Shown in pieces: positions 1 to 8,378 of a stretch of DNA of 34,712 nt. Made by a program: the position numbers and the translations under genes. The DNA is from Pseudarthrobacter sulfonivorans (GTDB lineage Bacteria > Actinomycetota > Actinomycetes > Actinomycetales > Micrococcaceae). How positions within the stretch are numbered: the stretch's first letter is position 1; every line of letters begins with the position of its first letter. The stretch spans positions 1 to 34,712 of the forward strand of contig NZ_JACXBW010000027.1 in the NCBI RefSeq assembly GCF_014712225.1. The letters run 5' to 3'. The notes beneath the pieces are model-generated. The model made no database searches and had not been told where the DNA came from. It saw nothing but the letters and a program-made list of their open reading frames with translations.

Positions 1-1
1 A

Positions 2-167
2 GCTGCATACATGAAACTCAAGATGCCCCGTCACGTTGCGCTCTGCGATCTGGATATGGAGCCGGCCCACGCTGCGAGCAAAAGGCCGGGATTCGCCGGC
101 AATGGCCTTTCAGCTTTCTAACTAATCTGATGTGGGGAGAAACTGAAGAGCAGCATCCATTACTGAA
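2..167 (+). repeat. Left copy of ~165-bp imperfect inverted repeat
   Basis: Positions 2-35 are identical to the reverse complement of 34678-34711. After one mismatch another 18 bases match. Similarity then continues in blocks (around 59-66, 77-85, 113-140 and 158-167) to the reverse complement of 34548-34711, with small indels. The two copies point inward, and each lies upstream of, and in the same orientation as, the next gene (metH here, the riboflavin kinase at the other end). A 36-codon frame (11-121) begins with the same MKLKMPRH peptide as a 42-codon frame in the right copy, but the frames diverge after a one-base indel. An outward frame is also open. I cannot tell whether this is a coding, RNA or mobile repeat. 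Confidence 0.85.
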
Positions 168-356
168 CTCTAGACGCTTCCGATACCTAAGCACCCCTCG
201 CACTGTCGGCGAACCGACCGGATGGGCTTACGTGCGGCCGCATGAAGCGTAATTCCTCGCTCCTGCGACGGAGGCTTAAGCAGAACTGCACACCCCACCC
301 CCGTAGTACACGGACACACAGCGCAACGTTCCAGCCCCCAGACGTAATCTGTTTAG
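168..356. other. Gene-free leader upstream of metH
   Basis: Together with the repeat at 2-167 this makes 356 bases with no convincing protein gene. The longest minus frame (18-203) has no family features. I looked for a cobalamin box, a SAM or SAH riboswitch and a T-box by eye and saw none that I could defend. No clear Shine-Dalgarno sequence precedes the metH ATG at 357. Confidence 0.4.
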
Positions 357-3300
357 ATGCCTCGTTTTGCGCTTGATATTGAGTCCGTCCCCCGCCCCGT
401 CCGCGCCCAGGAGCTGCTGGATGCGGTGAACCACCGGGTCGTCATCGCCGATGGGGCGATGGGCACCATGCTGCAGGGGAGGGAGCTGTCGCTCGAGGAC
501 GACTTCCTGGGGCTGGAGGGCTGTAACGAGATCCTCAACGCCACGCGCCCGGATGTCCTCGCCGACATCCATGACGCGTACTTCGCCACGGGCATCGACG
601 CTGTCGAAACCAATACCTTCGGCGCGAACTGGTCCAACCTCTCCGACTACGGCATCGAGGACCGCATCGAAGAGCTCGCCCGGAAGGGCGCCGAGATCGC
701 CCGCGAGCGCGCCGAAGCGGCAGAAAAAACAGACGGACGCATGCGCTGGGTCCTGGGCTCGATGGGACCGGGCACCAAGCTCCCCAGCCTCGGGCACACC
801 ACCTACGACTACCTCAAGCAGACCTTCGCCCTGCAGGCCGAGGGCCTCATCGACGGCGGCGCGGACGCCTTCCTCATCGAAACCAGCCAGGACCTCCTGC
901 AGACCAAAGCCGCGGTCAACGGCTGCAAGCAGGCCATCGTCACCCGCGGCATCCGGCTCCCGATCTTCGTCGAGGTGACCGTCGAAACCACCGGAACCAT
1001 GCTTATGGGCTCCGAGATCGGTGCCGCGCTCACCGCCCTCGAGCCGCTCGGCGTCGACGCCATCGGCCTGAACTGCGCCACCGGGCCGGACGAGATGAGC
1101 GAGCACCTGCGCCACCTCTCCAAGCAGTCCTCCGTCGCCATCGCCTGCATGCCCAACGCCGGCCTGCCCGTCCTCGGCCCCAACGGCGCGCACTATCCGC
1201 TCTCACCCACCGAACTCGCCACCGCTCACGAGCAGTTCGTGCGCGAATTCGGCCTGGGCCTCGTGGGCGGCTGCTGCGGTACGACGCCGGAGCACATGGC
1301 CGCCGTCGTCGAACGTCTTGCACCCCTGCGCACCGTCGCCGCGGTCACCAGCGGCGGGCGGGGCGCCGACGGCAGCCGCCTTCCCACCGAGCGTGAAGCC
1401 GGCATCGCGTCCCTCTACCACCACGTGAATTTCGACCAGGAGTCCGCGTACCTCGCCATCGGCGAGCGCACCAACGCGAACGGTTCGAAGGCGTTCCGCC
1501 AGGCGATGCTGGAGGAGCGCTGGGACGACTGCGTCGACATCGCCCGCGAGCAGGTCCGCGTCGGCGCCCACCTGCTCGACGTCTGCATCGACTATGTGGG
1601 GCGCGACGGCGTGGCCGACATCAAGGAGGTCGTCTCACGTTTCGCGTCGGCCTCCACCCTCCCGCTCGTCATCGACTCCACCGAACCGCCCGTGCTGCAG
1701 GCCGGGCTCGAACTCATCGGCGGCCGCCCGGTGGTCAACTCCGTCAACTATGAGGATGGCGACGGCCCGGACAGCCGCTTCGCGCGCATCATGCCGCTCG
1801 TGAAGGAACACGGCACCGCCGTGATCGCCCTGACCATCGACGAACAGGGCCAGGCCCGCACCACCGAGGGCAAGGTTGCCATCGCCTCCCGCCTCGTCGA
1901 CGCCCTGGTGGGTGAATGGGGGATGCGCGTCGAGGACATCATCGTCGACTGCCTCACCTTCCCCATCGCCACCGGCCAGGAAGAAACCCGCCGCGACGGC
2001 ATCGAAACCATCGAGGCCATCCGCCAGATCACCGCCAAGTACCCCGGCATCAACACCACCCTCGGCGTCTCCAACGTGTCCTTCGGCCTGAACCCGGCGG
2101 CGCGCATGGCCCTGAACTCCGTGTTCCTGCACGAGGCCGTGCAGGCCGGCCTGACCAGCGGCATCATCGACGCCGCCAAGATCGTCCCGCTCGCTTCCCT
2201 GCCGGAGGAACAGCGCAAGGTGGCCATGGACCTCGTCTATGACCGCCGCGAATACGACGCCGACGGCAACGTCACCTACGACCCCCTGAACAGCATGCTG
2301 GACATGTTCGCCGGCGTCGACACCGCGGCGCTCAAGGACCAGCGCGCCGCGGAACTCGCGGCGCTGCCCACCGGCGAACGCCTGCAGCGGCGCATCATCG
2401 ACGGCGAAGGCAAGGGCCTGGAAGAGGACCTCGACCTGGCGCGGAGCGAGGGCATGACCCCGCTCGGCATCATCAACGACCAGCTGCTCGAAGGCATGAA
2501 AGTTGTGGGTGAGCGCTTCGGCGCCGGCGAGATGCAGCTGCCCTTTGTGCTGCAGTCCGCCGAGGTGATGAAGAACGCGGTGGCCCTGCTCGAGCCGCAC
2601 ATGGAGAAGTCGGACTCCTCAGGCAAGGGCACCATGGTGATCGCCACCGTCCGCGGCGACGTGCACGACATCGGCAAGAACCTGGTGGACATCATCCTCA
2701 CCAACAACGGCTACAAAGTGGTCAACATCGGCATCAAGCAGGGCATCGCCGAGATCATGGCCGCAGCAGAGGAACACAACGCCGACGTGATCGGCATGTC
2801 CGGCCTGCTCGTGAAGTCCACCGTGGTGATGAAGGAGAACCTCGCCGAACTCCAGTCCCGGGGCCTCGCGAAGAAGTGGCCCATCATCCTCGGCGGCGCC
2901 GCCCTGACCCGCGCCTACGTGGAGCAGGACCTGGCGGAGCAGTTTGAAGGAACCGTCCGGTACGCCAAGGACGCCTTTGAGGGCCTTGCCCTCATGGAAC
3001 CCCTGGTGCAGGTGGCCCGCGGCGCTGACCCCGCCGCCGTCGGCCTTCCGCCGCTGAAGAAGCGGATCCACAAGGGCGGGCCGAAGTTCACAGTGACCGA
3101 GCCGGAGGCAATGCCCGGCCGGTCCGACGTCACCGCCGACAACCACGTGCCGTCGCCGCCGTTCTGGGGCACCCGCATCGTGCGCGGCGTCTCGCTCCAC
3201 GACTACTCCACCTTCCTCGACGAACGCGCCACCTTCATGGGGCAGTGGGGGCTCAAACCCGGCCGCGGCGACGACGGCGCGTCCTACGAGGAACTCGTGG

Positions 3301-4007
3301 AACGCGAGGGCCGGCCGCGCCTGCGGTACTGGCTGGACCGCATCCTCGGCGAGGGAATGCTCGATGCGTCCGTCGCCTACGGCTACTTCCCGGTGGTCGC
3401 CGAGGGGGAACAAGTGGTGGTGCTGCACCACGGGGAAGACCGCGACGGCGTCCTCGGCACCGCGGGACTGCTCGCCCCCGACGGCGGTTCAGGCGGTCCG
3501 ATCGGCACCGAGCGGCTGCGGTTCGACTTCCCGCGCCAGCGCCGCGACCGGCACCTGTGCCTCGCCGACTTTGTGCGCTCGCGTGAATCTGGCCAGATCG
3601 ACGTCCTGCCGGTGCAGCTGGTCACAGCCGGCTCGAAGATCGAGGAAGTGACGTCCGAGCTGTTCGCCGGGAACCACTACCGCGACTACTACGAGCTCAA
3701 CGGCCTGGTCATGCAGCTCACCGAGGCCCTCGCGGAATTCTGGCATGCGCGTATCCGCTCGGAGCTGGGCTTCGCTGCCGAGGAGCCCAAGGACAAGGCC
3801 GGACTGTTCAAGCTCGACTACCGCGGTGCGCGGTTCTCGCTCGGCTACCCCGCCTGCCCGGACATGGAGGACCGCCGCAAGGTGACGGACCTGCTGAAGC
3901 CCGAGCGGATGGGCGTGGTCCTGAGCGACGAGCTGATGCTGCACCCCGAACAGTCCACCGACGCGTTTGTGTTCCACCACCCGGAGGCGAAGTACTTCAA
4001 GGTGTGA
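357..4007 (+). CDS. metH: Cobalamin-dependent methionine synthase MetH
   Basis: This cytoplasmic enzyme transfers the methyl group of 5-methyl-tetrahydrofolate to homocysteine through methylcobalamin, making methionine and tetrahydrofolate. The 1216-residue length is normal for the full four-module enzyme. The homocysteine domain (about 20-335) has the zinc cysteines C240, C306 and C307. The pterin-binding domain (about 360-620) follows. The cobalamin cap and Rossmann domains (about 650-900) carry the DVHDIGKN motif, with H770 as the expected cobalt ligand. The C-terminal reactivation domain (about 930-1216) has the SAM-binding GYPACPD motif. The ATG at 357 is chosen because the N-terminus reaches the conserved start of the first domain; no clear ribosome site precedes it. 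It is alone on its strand apart from a small membrane gene 48 bases downstream. The nearby ECF importer with a transcobalamin-like lipoprotein may supply its cofactor. Confidence 0.97.
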   Translation: MPRFALDIESVPRPVRAQELLDAVNHRVVIADGAMGTMLQGRELSLEDDFLGLEGCNEILNATRPDVLADIHDAYFATGIDAVETNTFGANWSNLSDYGIEDRIEELARKGAEIARERAEAAEKTDGRMRWVLGSMGPGTKLPSLGHTTYDYLKQTFALQAEGLIDGGADAFLIETSQDLLQTKAAVNGCKQAIVTRGIRLPIFVEVTVETTGTMLMGSEIGAALTALEPLGVDAIGLNCATGPDEMSEHLRHLSKQSSVAIACMPNAGLPVLGPNGAHYPLSPTELATAHEQFVREFGLGLVGGCCGTTPEHMAAVVERLAPLRTVAAVTSGGRGADGSRLPTEREAGIASLYHHVNFDQESAYLAIGERTNANGSKAFRQAMLEERWDDCVDIAREQVRVGAHLLDVCIDYVGRDGVADIKEVVSRFASASTLPLVIDSTEPPVLQAGLELIGGRPVVNSVNYEDGDGPDSRFARIMPLVKEHGTAVIALTIDEQGQARTTEGKVAIASRLVDALVGEWGMRVEDIIVDCLTFPIATGQEETRRDGIETIEAIRQITAKYPGINTTLGVSNVSFGLNPAARMALNSVFLHEAVQAGLTSGIIDAAKIVPLASLPEEQRKVAMDLVYDRREYDADGNVTYDPLNSMLDMFAGVDTAALKDQRAAELAALPTGERLQRRIIDGEGKGLEEDLDLARSEGMTPLGIINDQLLEGMKVVGERFGAGEMQLPFVLQSAEVMKNAVALLEPHMEKSDSSGKGTMVIATVRGDVHDIGKNLVDIILTNNGYKVVNIGIKQGIAEIMAAAEEHNADVIGMSGLLVKSTVVMKENLAELQSRGLAKKWPIILGGAALTRAYVEQDLAEQFEGTVRYAKDAFEGLALMEPLVQVARGADPAAVGLPPLKKRIHKGGPKFTVTEPEAMPGRSDVTADNHVPSPPFWGTRIVRGVSLHDYSTFLDERATFMGQWGLKPGRGDDGASYEELVEREGRPRLRYWLDRILGEGMLDASVAYGYFPVVAEGEQVVVLHHGEDRDGVLGTAGLLAPDGGSGGPIGTERLRFDFPRQRRDRHLCLADFVRSRESGQIDVLPVQLVTAGSKIEEVTSELFAGNHYRDYYELNGLVMQLTEALAEFWHARIRSELGFAAEEPKDKAGLFKLDYRGARFSLGYPACPDMEDRRKVTDLLKPERMGVVLSDELMLHPEQSTDAFVFHHPEAKYFKV

Positions 4008-4055
4008 GGTGTTGCCGGTGCGCAGTTCAGCCGGGACAAGGCCTAAGCTTCCCCT

Positions 4056-4208
4056 ATGGGAATTATCATCACACTGCTTATCATCTGGCTTGTCCTGTCG
4101 ATCCTCGGCTTCGTGGTGAAGGGCCTGCTGTGGCTGGCATTCATCGGCCTGATCCTGTTCGTGGCCACGGGTGTGTGGGGCTGGTTCAAGCGCAAAGCCA
4201 ACGCCTGA
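4056..4208 (+). CDS. Small hydrophobic membrane protein, 50 residues
   Basis: The reading frame starts with ATG and ends with TGA. It encodes MGIIITLLIIWLVLSILGFV followed by a second hydrophobic stretch and a basic tail (WFKRKANA). Two membrane segments joined by a short basic turn (VVKG) are likely, with a positively charged C-terminus that probably faces the cytoplasm. It lies 48 bases after metH on the same strand and may be read through from it. A near-perfect GC palindrome (4210-4221) follows the stop. I do not recognise a function. Similar tiny hydrophobic proteins are common in actinomycetes. The composition and intact start and stop make a real gene likely. Confidence 0.65.
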   Translation: MGIIITLLIIWLVLSILGFVVKGLLWLAFIGLILFVATGVWGWFKRKANA

Positions 4209-4366
4209 CGCCCCGCGGGGCAACGCTGTGCGGGCCTGAAACGGCAGGCAACAACCTGGATTAGTGCGCTGGCCGTGTTGGGCGCATGGCTCCGTCCGGC
4301 TTGGGCCGGGGAGCAATACCGGTGGTCCAGGTGGCCCGCACCCTTAGACCCCGCACCGTTACATAC

Positions 4367-4409
4367 GGAAGCGGCCGACGGCGGGAGGTTCCGCCGTCGA
4401 CCGCTTTCC
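4367..4409. terminator. Long GC-rich hairpin, likely bidirectional terminator
   Basis: A stem pairs GGAAGCGG plus GACGGCGG with CCGCCGTC plus CCGCTTTCC around a short loop (AGGTT). It lies between the metH unit on the plus strand and the rsbQ-like gene on the minus strand, so it can end both. The T-rich tail is short. It overlaps sequence resembling the end of the ECF gene (see the remnant at 4427-4492). Confidence 0.6.
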
Positions 4410-4426
4410 TGTGTGCGCACTCAGGG

Positions 4427-4492
4427 CGTGAGCTGGGGCCTGTCCTTGTCAGCGGCGCGCCCGGCAGGTAAGAGATGCCGGTGCCGGCGGTG
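4427..4492 (-). pseudogene. Remnant duplicate of the ECF transporter S-component end
   Basis: Positions 4451-4489 match 5716-5754, inside the S-component part of the fused ECF gene, at 36 of 39 bases. On the minus strand the match reads AGTGISYLPGAPL against AGTGISYVPGAPL. The next residues (TRTGPSSRPE) resemble the extreme end of the ECF protein (LRTGTSFKSGPE), as if the intervening ~65 residues had been deleted. Sequence around 4361-4376 also resembles that around 5433-5446. The rsbQ-like gene lies exactly between the two copies. The first match is directly visible; the extended similarity is weaker, and the duplication history is inferred. Confidence 0.55.
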
Positions 4493-4496
4493 CCTG

Positions 4497-5321
4497 TCAC
4501 GAGCGGGTGTTGAGGTAGTGCCGAATCTCCTGGGCCGTCTCCCCTGGAGCGCTGACGTGGGGGCAGTGCCCGGTGGCCTGAAGCTGCACCAGGGTGCTGT
4601 GGTCCAGATTCTTGTGCAGGTAGGCGCCCACTTCCGGCGGAGCAAGCCGATCGTCAGAACACTGCAGAATCAGGCAGTTGGTGCGCAACTTTTTCAGTTC
4701 AGGGCGGGTATCGGAGAAAAAAGTCACCCCGGCGAAGTGCCGTGCGATGGTCGGATTTGTCCGGCAGAAGCTGACACGCAGGTCCTCCGCTAATTCCGGC
4801 TCCTGCGGGTTGCCCATCACCATGGGTGCCACGGCCGCGGCCCAGGCGAAATAGTCTCTGTCCAGAGATGCCAGCAGGCCCTCGATGTCTTCCCGCGAAA
4901 ACCCGCCCACGTAGCCGTCGTAGGGGTCATCCGTATGACGGGGTGAAGGAGCAAGCAGGACCAGGTGGGAGAAACGGTTGGGGTCCTGCACGGCGGCGAT
5001 CACGGCGATCATCGTGCTGACACTGTGGCCCACCAGGATGACGTCCTCAAGTTCAAGGGCGGCGCAAATCTCCAGCATGTCCGACGCGTACCCATTCAGC
5101 GAACCGTACTTCTCCCAGTCATAGGCGCTGATGTCGGAGTGTCCTGCACCAACATGATCAAAAAGCACCAGCCGGTAATCATCAACGAATTTGGGCAGCA
5201 GCTTCTGCCACATAGCCTGATCGCAGCCAAAACCGTGGGCAAACATCATCACGGGCCCATCTTCCCGCCCGGATATGGTGACGTTGTTCCGGCCGATTAC
5301 CGCAGCAACTGCTTCGATCAC
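4497..5321 (-). CDS. rsbQ: RsbQ-like alpha/beta hydrolase
   Basis: This is a cytoplasmic alpha/beta-fold hydrolase closely resembling Bacillus subtilis RsbQ, which with the phosphatase RsbP activates sigma B under energy stress. The family also includes the plant receptors D14 and KAI2. Visible features are the oxyanion region HGFGCDQ, the nucleophile S100 in GHSVS, the acid in CSDDRLAP (about 223) and H252 in ATGHCPH. RsbQ hallmarks such as LLAPSPR, GNPQEPEL and SFCRTNP are present. I chose GTG at 5321 because GGAGGG lies 11 bases upstream and the resulting 274 residues match the family length. An upstream GTG at 5369 would add 16 residues. No rsbP-like PAS/PP2C gene is present in the window, so its partner is elsewhere or absent. 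It appears inserted between two copies of the ECF gene end. Confidence 0.85.
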   Translation of the reverse strand: MIEAVAAVIGRNNVTISGREDGPVMMFAHGFGCDQAMWQKLLPKFVDDYRLVLFDHVGAGHSDISAYDWEKYGSLNGYASDMLEICAALELEDVILVGHSVSTMIAVIAAVQDPNRFSHLVLLAPSPRHTDDPYDGYVGGFSREDIEGLLASLDRDYFAWAAAVAPMVMGNPQEPELAEDLRVSFCRTNPTIARHFAGVTFFSDTRPELKKLRTNCLILQCSDDRLAPPEVGAYLHKNLDHSTLVQLQATGHCPHVSAPGETAQEIRHYLNTRS

Positions 5322-5432
5322 GTTCTCACTGACCCTCCGTTGGGTGGCGTCCTGTCCCAGACTATCCACGAGAAATAGCGAATCCTAGGGATCCTCCCAC
5401 TATGACCTTCAAGGCGACGTCGATTCAGCCCA

Positions 5433-8378
5433 TTACATACTGACGCGGCCTTCGCGACTCCTCCGACAGGGACCATGATCGCGGGTGTCCTCAGGCCCGG
5501 ATTTGAAGCTGGTCCCTGTCCTGAGCGGGTGGGCCTGCGTGGCCCGCCCACCCGCACTTCCCACGCTGGAGACCGGCTTCACCCGACGGAGGGCGGCGAG
5601 AATGGCCCGCCCCACCACGGCGATTCCGATGATGGTGGTGACGGCACGCAGGGTGTCCCAGCCCGCCGTCGACGTCACCAGCGAGTAGAGCAGGAAGCTG
5701 CTGAGGTTGATGCCCAGCGGCGCGCCGGGCACGTACGAGATGCCGGTGCCGGCGCCCACCGCGAACGGCCAGAACCACAGGTTGGTCAGCAGGCCGAACA
5801 CGTAGGACGCCACGATGCCATAGCCGCACAGCATCCACAGTTCGGCCCTGCCCCGCACACGCCGGGGGAGCAGCCCGGCCCCCGCGCCCACCCACGCGCA
5901 GGCGAAAATCTGGAACGGCGTCCACGGCCCGATGCCACCCCACAGGGCACTTGAGACGGCGATGGTGGCGGCGCCGAGGAGCATGCCGAACCGGGCGCCG
6001 AAGGCCCGGCCGGCCAGGATCAGCAGGATAAAGACCGCCTCCACACCCCCGACGCCGGTGCTCGCCACCCGCACCGCGGAACCGACCGCTGCCAGGACAC
6101 CGAGCAACGCCACCGTGTGTGCGGAGCTGACCGAGCCGTCGAGGGACACCACGATGGCGACGACGGCGAGCGGCGCGATGGCCAGCGCGGCGTAGGGGAG
6201 TGCCGCGGCGGCGTCCTCCGGGAGGGCGGCTGCGAGCAGCGGCCAGCAGAAGGCTGCGAGGGCGAGGACGTTGGCGGCTGCAAGGACTGCGAGTTCGGCG
6301 GCGCGGGGCATGCGGAGGCGGCGGTGTCTGGCTGTTCCCGGGGAGTTTGTGTGTTCGATGACGCGTGGCCGGGGTCCGGCATCTGCCTGCCGGGGAAGCG
6401 GGCGGGGCGGCTCAGGGGCGGCTTGCGGTGCGGAGGAGGGTGCGACGCCGTCACTCATCGGAAGGATCCGGGCGCCGAGGCTTTGGGCAAAATCGAGGTC
6501 GTGCGTGGCGATGAGGACCGCCGCGCCCTCGTCCGCGGCTGCCCGCAGCGCTGCCGCCACTGCTGCGCGTGCCGCAGGATCGAGTCCGCGGGTGGGTTCG
6601 TCGATCAGGAGGACCTGGGGGTTGTCCATGGTCTGCAGCGTGATGGCCAGGATCCTGCGCTCTCCGGCCGAGAGGTCCCGGGGATGCTCGTGACCAATGG
6701 GAATCCGGACGTCTCCGCGCAAGCGGGCCAGGTGCGACTCCGCAGACCGGGTGGGAAGCTGGTCACCGCCTGGGTGGTTCAGGACCGGACGGCCCCGGCC
6801 CGACTTACGCCAAGCGCGCGCCTGGCGCCGCTCTGCCGCGTGCAGCTCGCCTGCCACGGTATCCCTCGTGAAGAGGTCGTCTGAGGCGTCCGGCACCAAG
6901 GCGACGCGTCCGCCGTCGACCATGCCGCCGTCGACCGTTCCTTCATTGCCCGTGCCTTCACCGAGGGCGAGCGCCACCAGGAGGGACGACTTTCCGGCCC
7001 CGTTCGGTCCCACCAAGGCCACCACTTCACGGCGGTGCAGGGTCAGGGAGGCTTCGCGCACGAGCGGCTTGCCCTTGCGGTGCACCGCGAGGTTTGTCGC
7101 CGTCAGCACGGGTTCCTTCCCCGAACCCGGAATGGGCGTGGGACGCGAAGCAGCCGGGACCGAAGAGGTTGGTTCGGCACCCGGCACCAAGGCGCCGTCG
7201 TCGATGGTCCACCAGGAGTCGGCAACGGGAACGAGCGCTTCCGCGCGGTGCTCCGCCACAATGACGCAGGCGCCGGCATCGCGGGCGAGGGCGTGGAGCA
7301 CCGCGATGACGCGTGCGCGGGCTGCGGTGTCGAGGTCGGCCAGGGGTTCATCAACCAGGAGCAGGGCCGGATGATCCACCACTGCGGCGGCGATGGCGAC
7401 GAGCGTTGCCTCACCGGCCGAGAGGGTGCTGATATTCCGGTCCAGCAGATCCGTGACGCCGATACGCTCCGCGACCTCCAGCACGCGGGTCTTGGCTGTA
7501 GCCGATGCCACGCCGCGCAGTTCAAGGGCGAGGGAGATTTCGTCCCGGACCCGGGTGCTGGCGAACGCGGCGCGGGGATTCTGCAGGACGACGCCGATGA
7601 TGCGGGCGGTATCGCGGGGCGGCGTGGTGGCACGGTCCGTTCCGGCGACGCGCAGGGTGCCGGAAATTTCGCCGCCGTCAACGTGGGAGAGGAGGCCGGC
7701 GATACCGCGCAGGATGGTGGACTTGCCGGAGCCCGTCGGCCCGGTGATGACCGTGATGGACCCGGTCGACGGCGTGAAGTCGGCGACGCCGACCTGTGCG
7801 TCGCCGATGCGGAATTGGGCGTCGCGGACGAGAAGCGGGGCGTCGTCGTTGTCCGAAAGGTGCGCCGCCCGGCTGCCGAAGCCGCGCAGCTCCAGGGCCG
7901 CGGCAACCCGGGCCGCGTGCTCCAGCGTGCGCTCGAGCACGGGCACCAGGGCGCGGGGTCCGAAGCGTTCGCCCCGCAACCGGAACGCCAGGCGGACGGA
8001 GGTTACGGCGTCGGAAAGCGCCGGGAGCGCCGCCCATGCCACCACCAGGGTCCGGGCCAGGCCCTGCATGGGACCGCGGCGGGCCAGGTGCACGAAGCCG
8101 CGGGCCACGTCCACCCAGGCGTTGAGCAGGCCGAAAGCGAGGAACATCGCGGCAATCGGCAGGGCGGACAGGACCGCCGCCCACAGGCCAGGTCCCGTGA
8201 CCGGACCGAGGAAGACCACGTGGGCGTACGGGGCAGGCAGCCGCATCGCCGGCAGGTCGAGCAGGACGGGCATGCCAATGCCCGCCCCGTTGAAAAGGAC
8301 GCGGTAGATGACCCGCGCCGCGACGAAGACGACGGCGAGAGCCGCCGCTGCGCGTAACGGCGCGGGTCGAAAGGTCAT
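5433..8378 (-). CDS. Single-chain ECF importer: EcfT, two ATPases and S component fused
   Basis: This 981-residue protein carries all parts of an energy-coupling-factor vitamin importer in one chain. Residues 1-175 are a short EcfT-like membrane scaffold ending in ALELRGFG. The first ATPase has GPTGSGKST (213-221), LSAGE (319-323) and LLLVDEPLAD (339-348). The second has GPNGAGKSS (457-465), LSAGE (569-573) and LLIDEPTRG (590-598). Residues 690-935 form about six membrane segments of an S component. The start is ATG 8378, overlapping the lipoprotein stop (ATGA). The open frame continues upstream only as shadow of the lipoprotein gene. The usual layout is separate T, A, A' and S genes; two- and three-way fusions are known. 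The substrate is not proven. The transcobalamin-like lipoprotein partner and neighbouring metH suggest a cobalamin-type ligand. The last ~45 residues are hydrophilic and may reflect rearrangement at this end. Confidence 0.88.
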   Translation of the reverse strand: MTFRPAPLRAAAALAVVFVAARVIYRVLFNGAGIGMPVLLDLPAMRLPAPYAHVVFLGPVTGPGLWAAVLSALPIAAMFLAFGLLNAWVDVARGFVHLARRGPMQGLARTLVVAWAALPALSDAVTSVRLAFRLRGERFGPRALVPVLERTLEHAARVAAALELRGFGSRAAHLSDNDDAPLLVRDAQFRIGDAQVGVADFTPSTGSITVITGPTGSGKSTILRGIAGLLSHVDGGEISGTLRVAGTDRATTPPRDTARIIGVVLQNPRAAFASTRVRDEISLALELRGVASATAKTRVLEVAERIGVTDLLDRNISTLSAGEATLVAIAAAVVDHPALLLVDEPLADLDTAARARVIAVLHALARDAGACVIVAEHRAEALVPVADSWWTIDDGALVPGAEPTSSVPAASRPTPIPGSGKEPVLTATNLAVHRKGKPLVREASLTLHRREVVALVGPNGAGKSSLLVALALGEGTGNEGTVDGGMVDGGRVALVPDASDDLFTRDTVAGELHAAERRQARAWRKSGRGRPVLNHPGGDQLPTRSAESHLARLRGDVRIPIGHEHPRDLSAGERRILAITLQTMDNPQVLLIDEPTRGLDPAARAAVAAALRAAADEGAAVLIATHDLDFAQSLGARILPMSDGVAPSSAPQAAPEPPRPLPRQADAGPRPRVIEHTNSPGTARHRRLRMPRAAELAVLAAANVLALAAFCWPLLAAALPEDAAAALPYAALAIAPLAVVAIVVSLDGSVSSAHTVALLGVLAAVGSAVRVASTGVGGVEAVFILLILAGRAFGARFGMLLGAATIAVSSALWGGIGPWTPFQIFACAWVGAGAGLLPRRVRGRAELWMLCGYGIVASYVFGLLTNLWFWPFAVGAGTGISYVPGAPLGINLSSFLLYSLVTSTAGWDTLRAVTTIIGIAVVGRAILAALRRVKPVSSVGSAGGRATQAHPLRTGTSFKSGPEDTRDHGPCRRSREGRVSM

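Noticed and set aside
168..356. Cobalamin riboswitch before metH
   Set aside because: I could not find a convincing B12 box or the expected pairing by eye. A covariance-model search would be decisive.
276..1193. Long minus-strand open frame opposite metH, with similar ones at 1635-2600, 2619-3431 and 3489-4316
   Set aside because: These lie antisense to an intact metH and have low-complexity or family-free translations, typical shadows in GC-rich DNA.
4421..4645. Small Arg/Pro-rich minus-strand frames overlapping the end of the rsbQ-like gene
   Set aside because: They are out of frame with the hydrolase and the matching part is explained by the ECF remnant.
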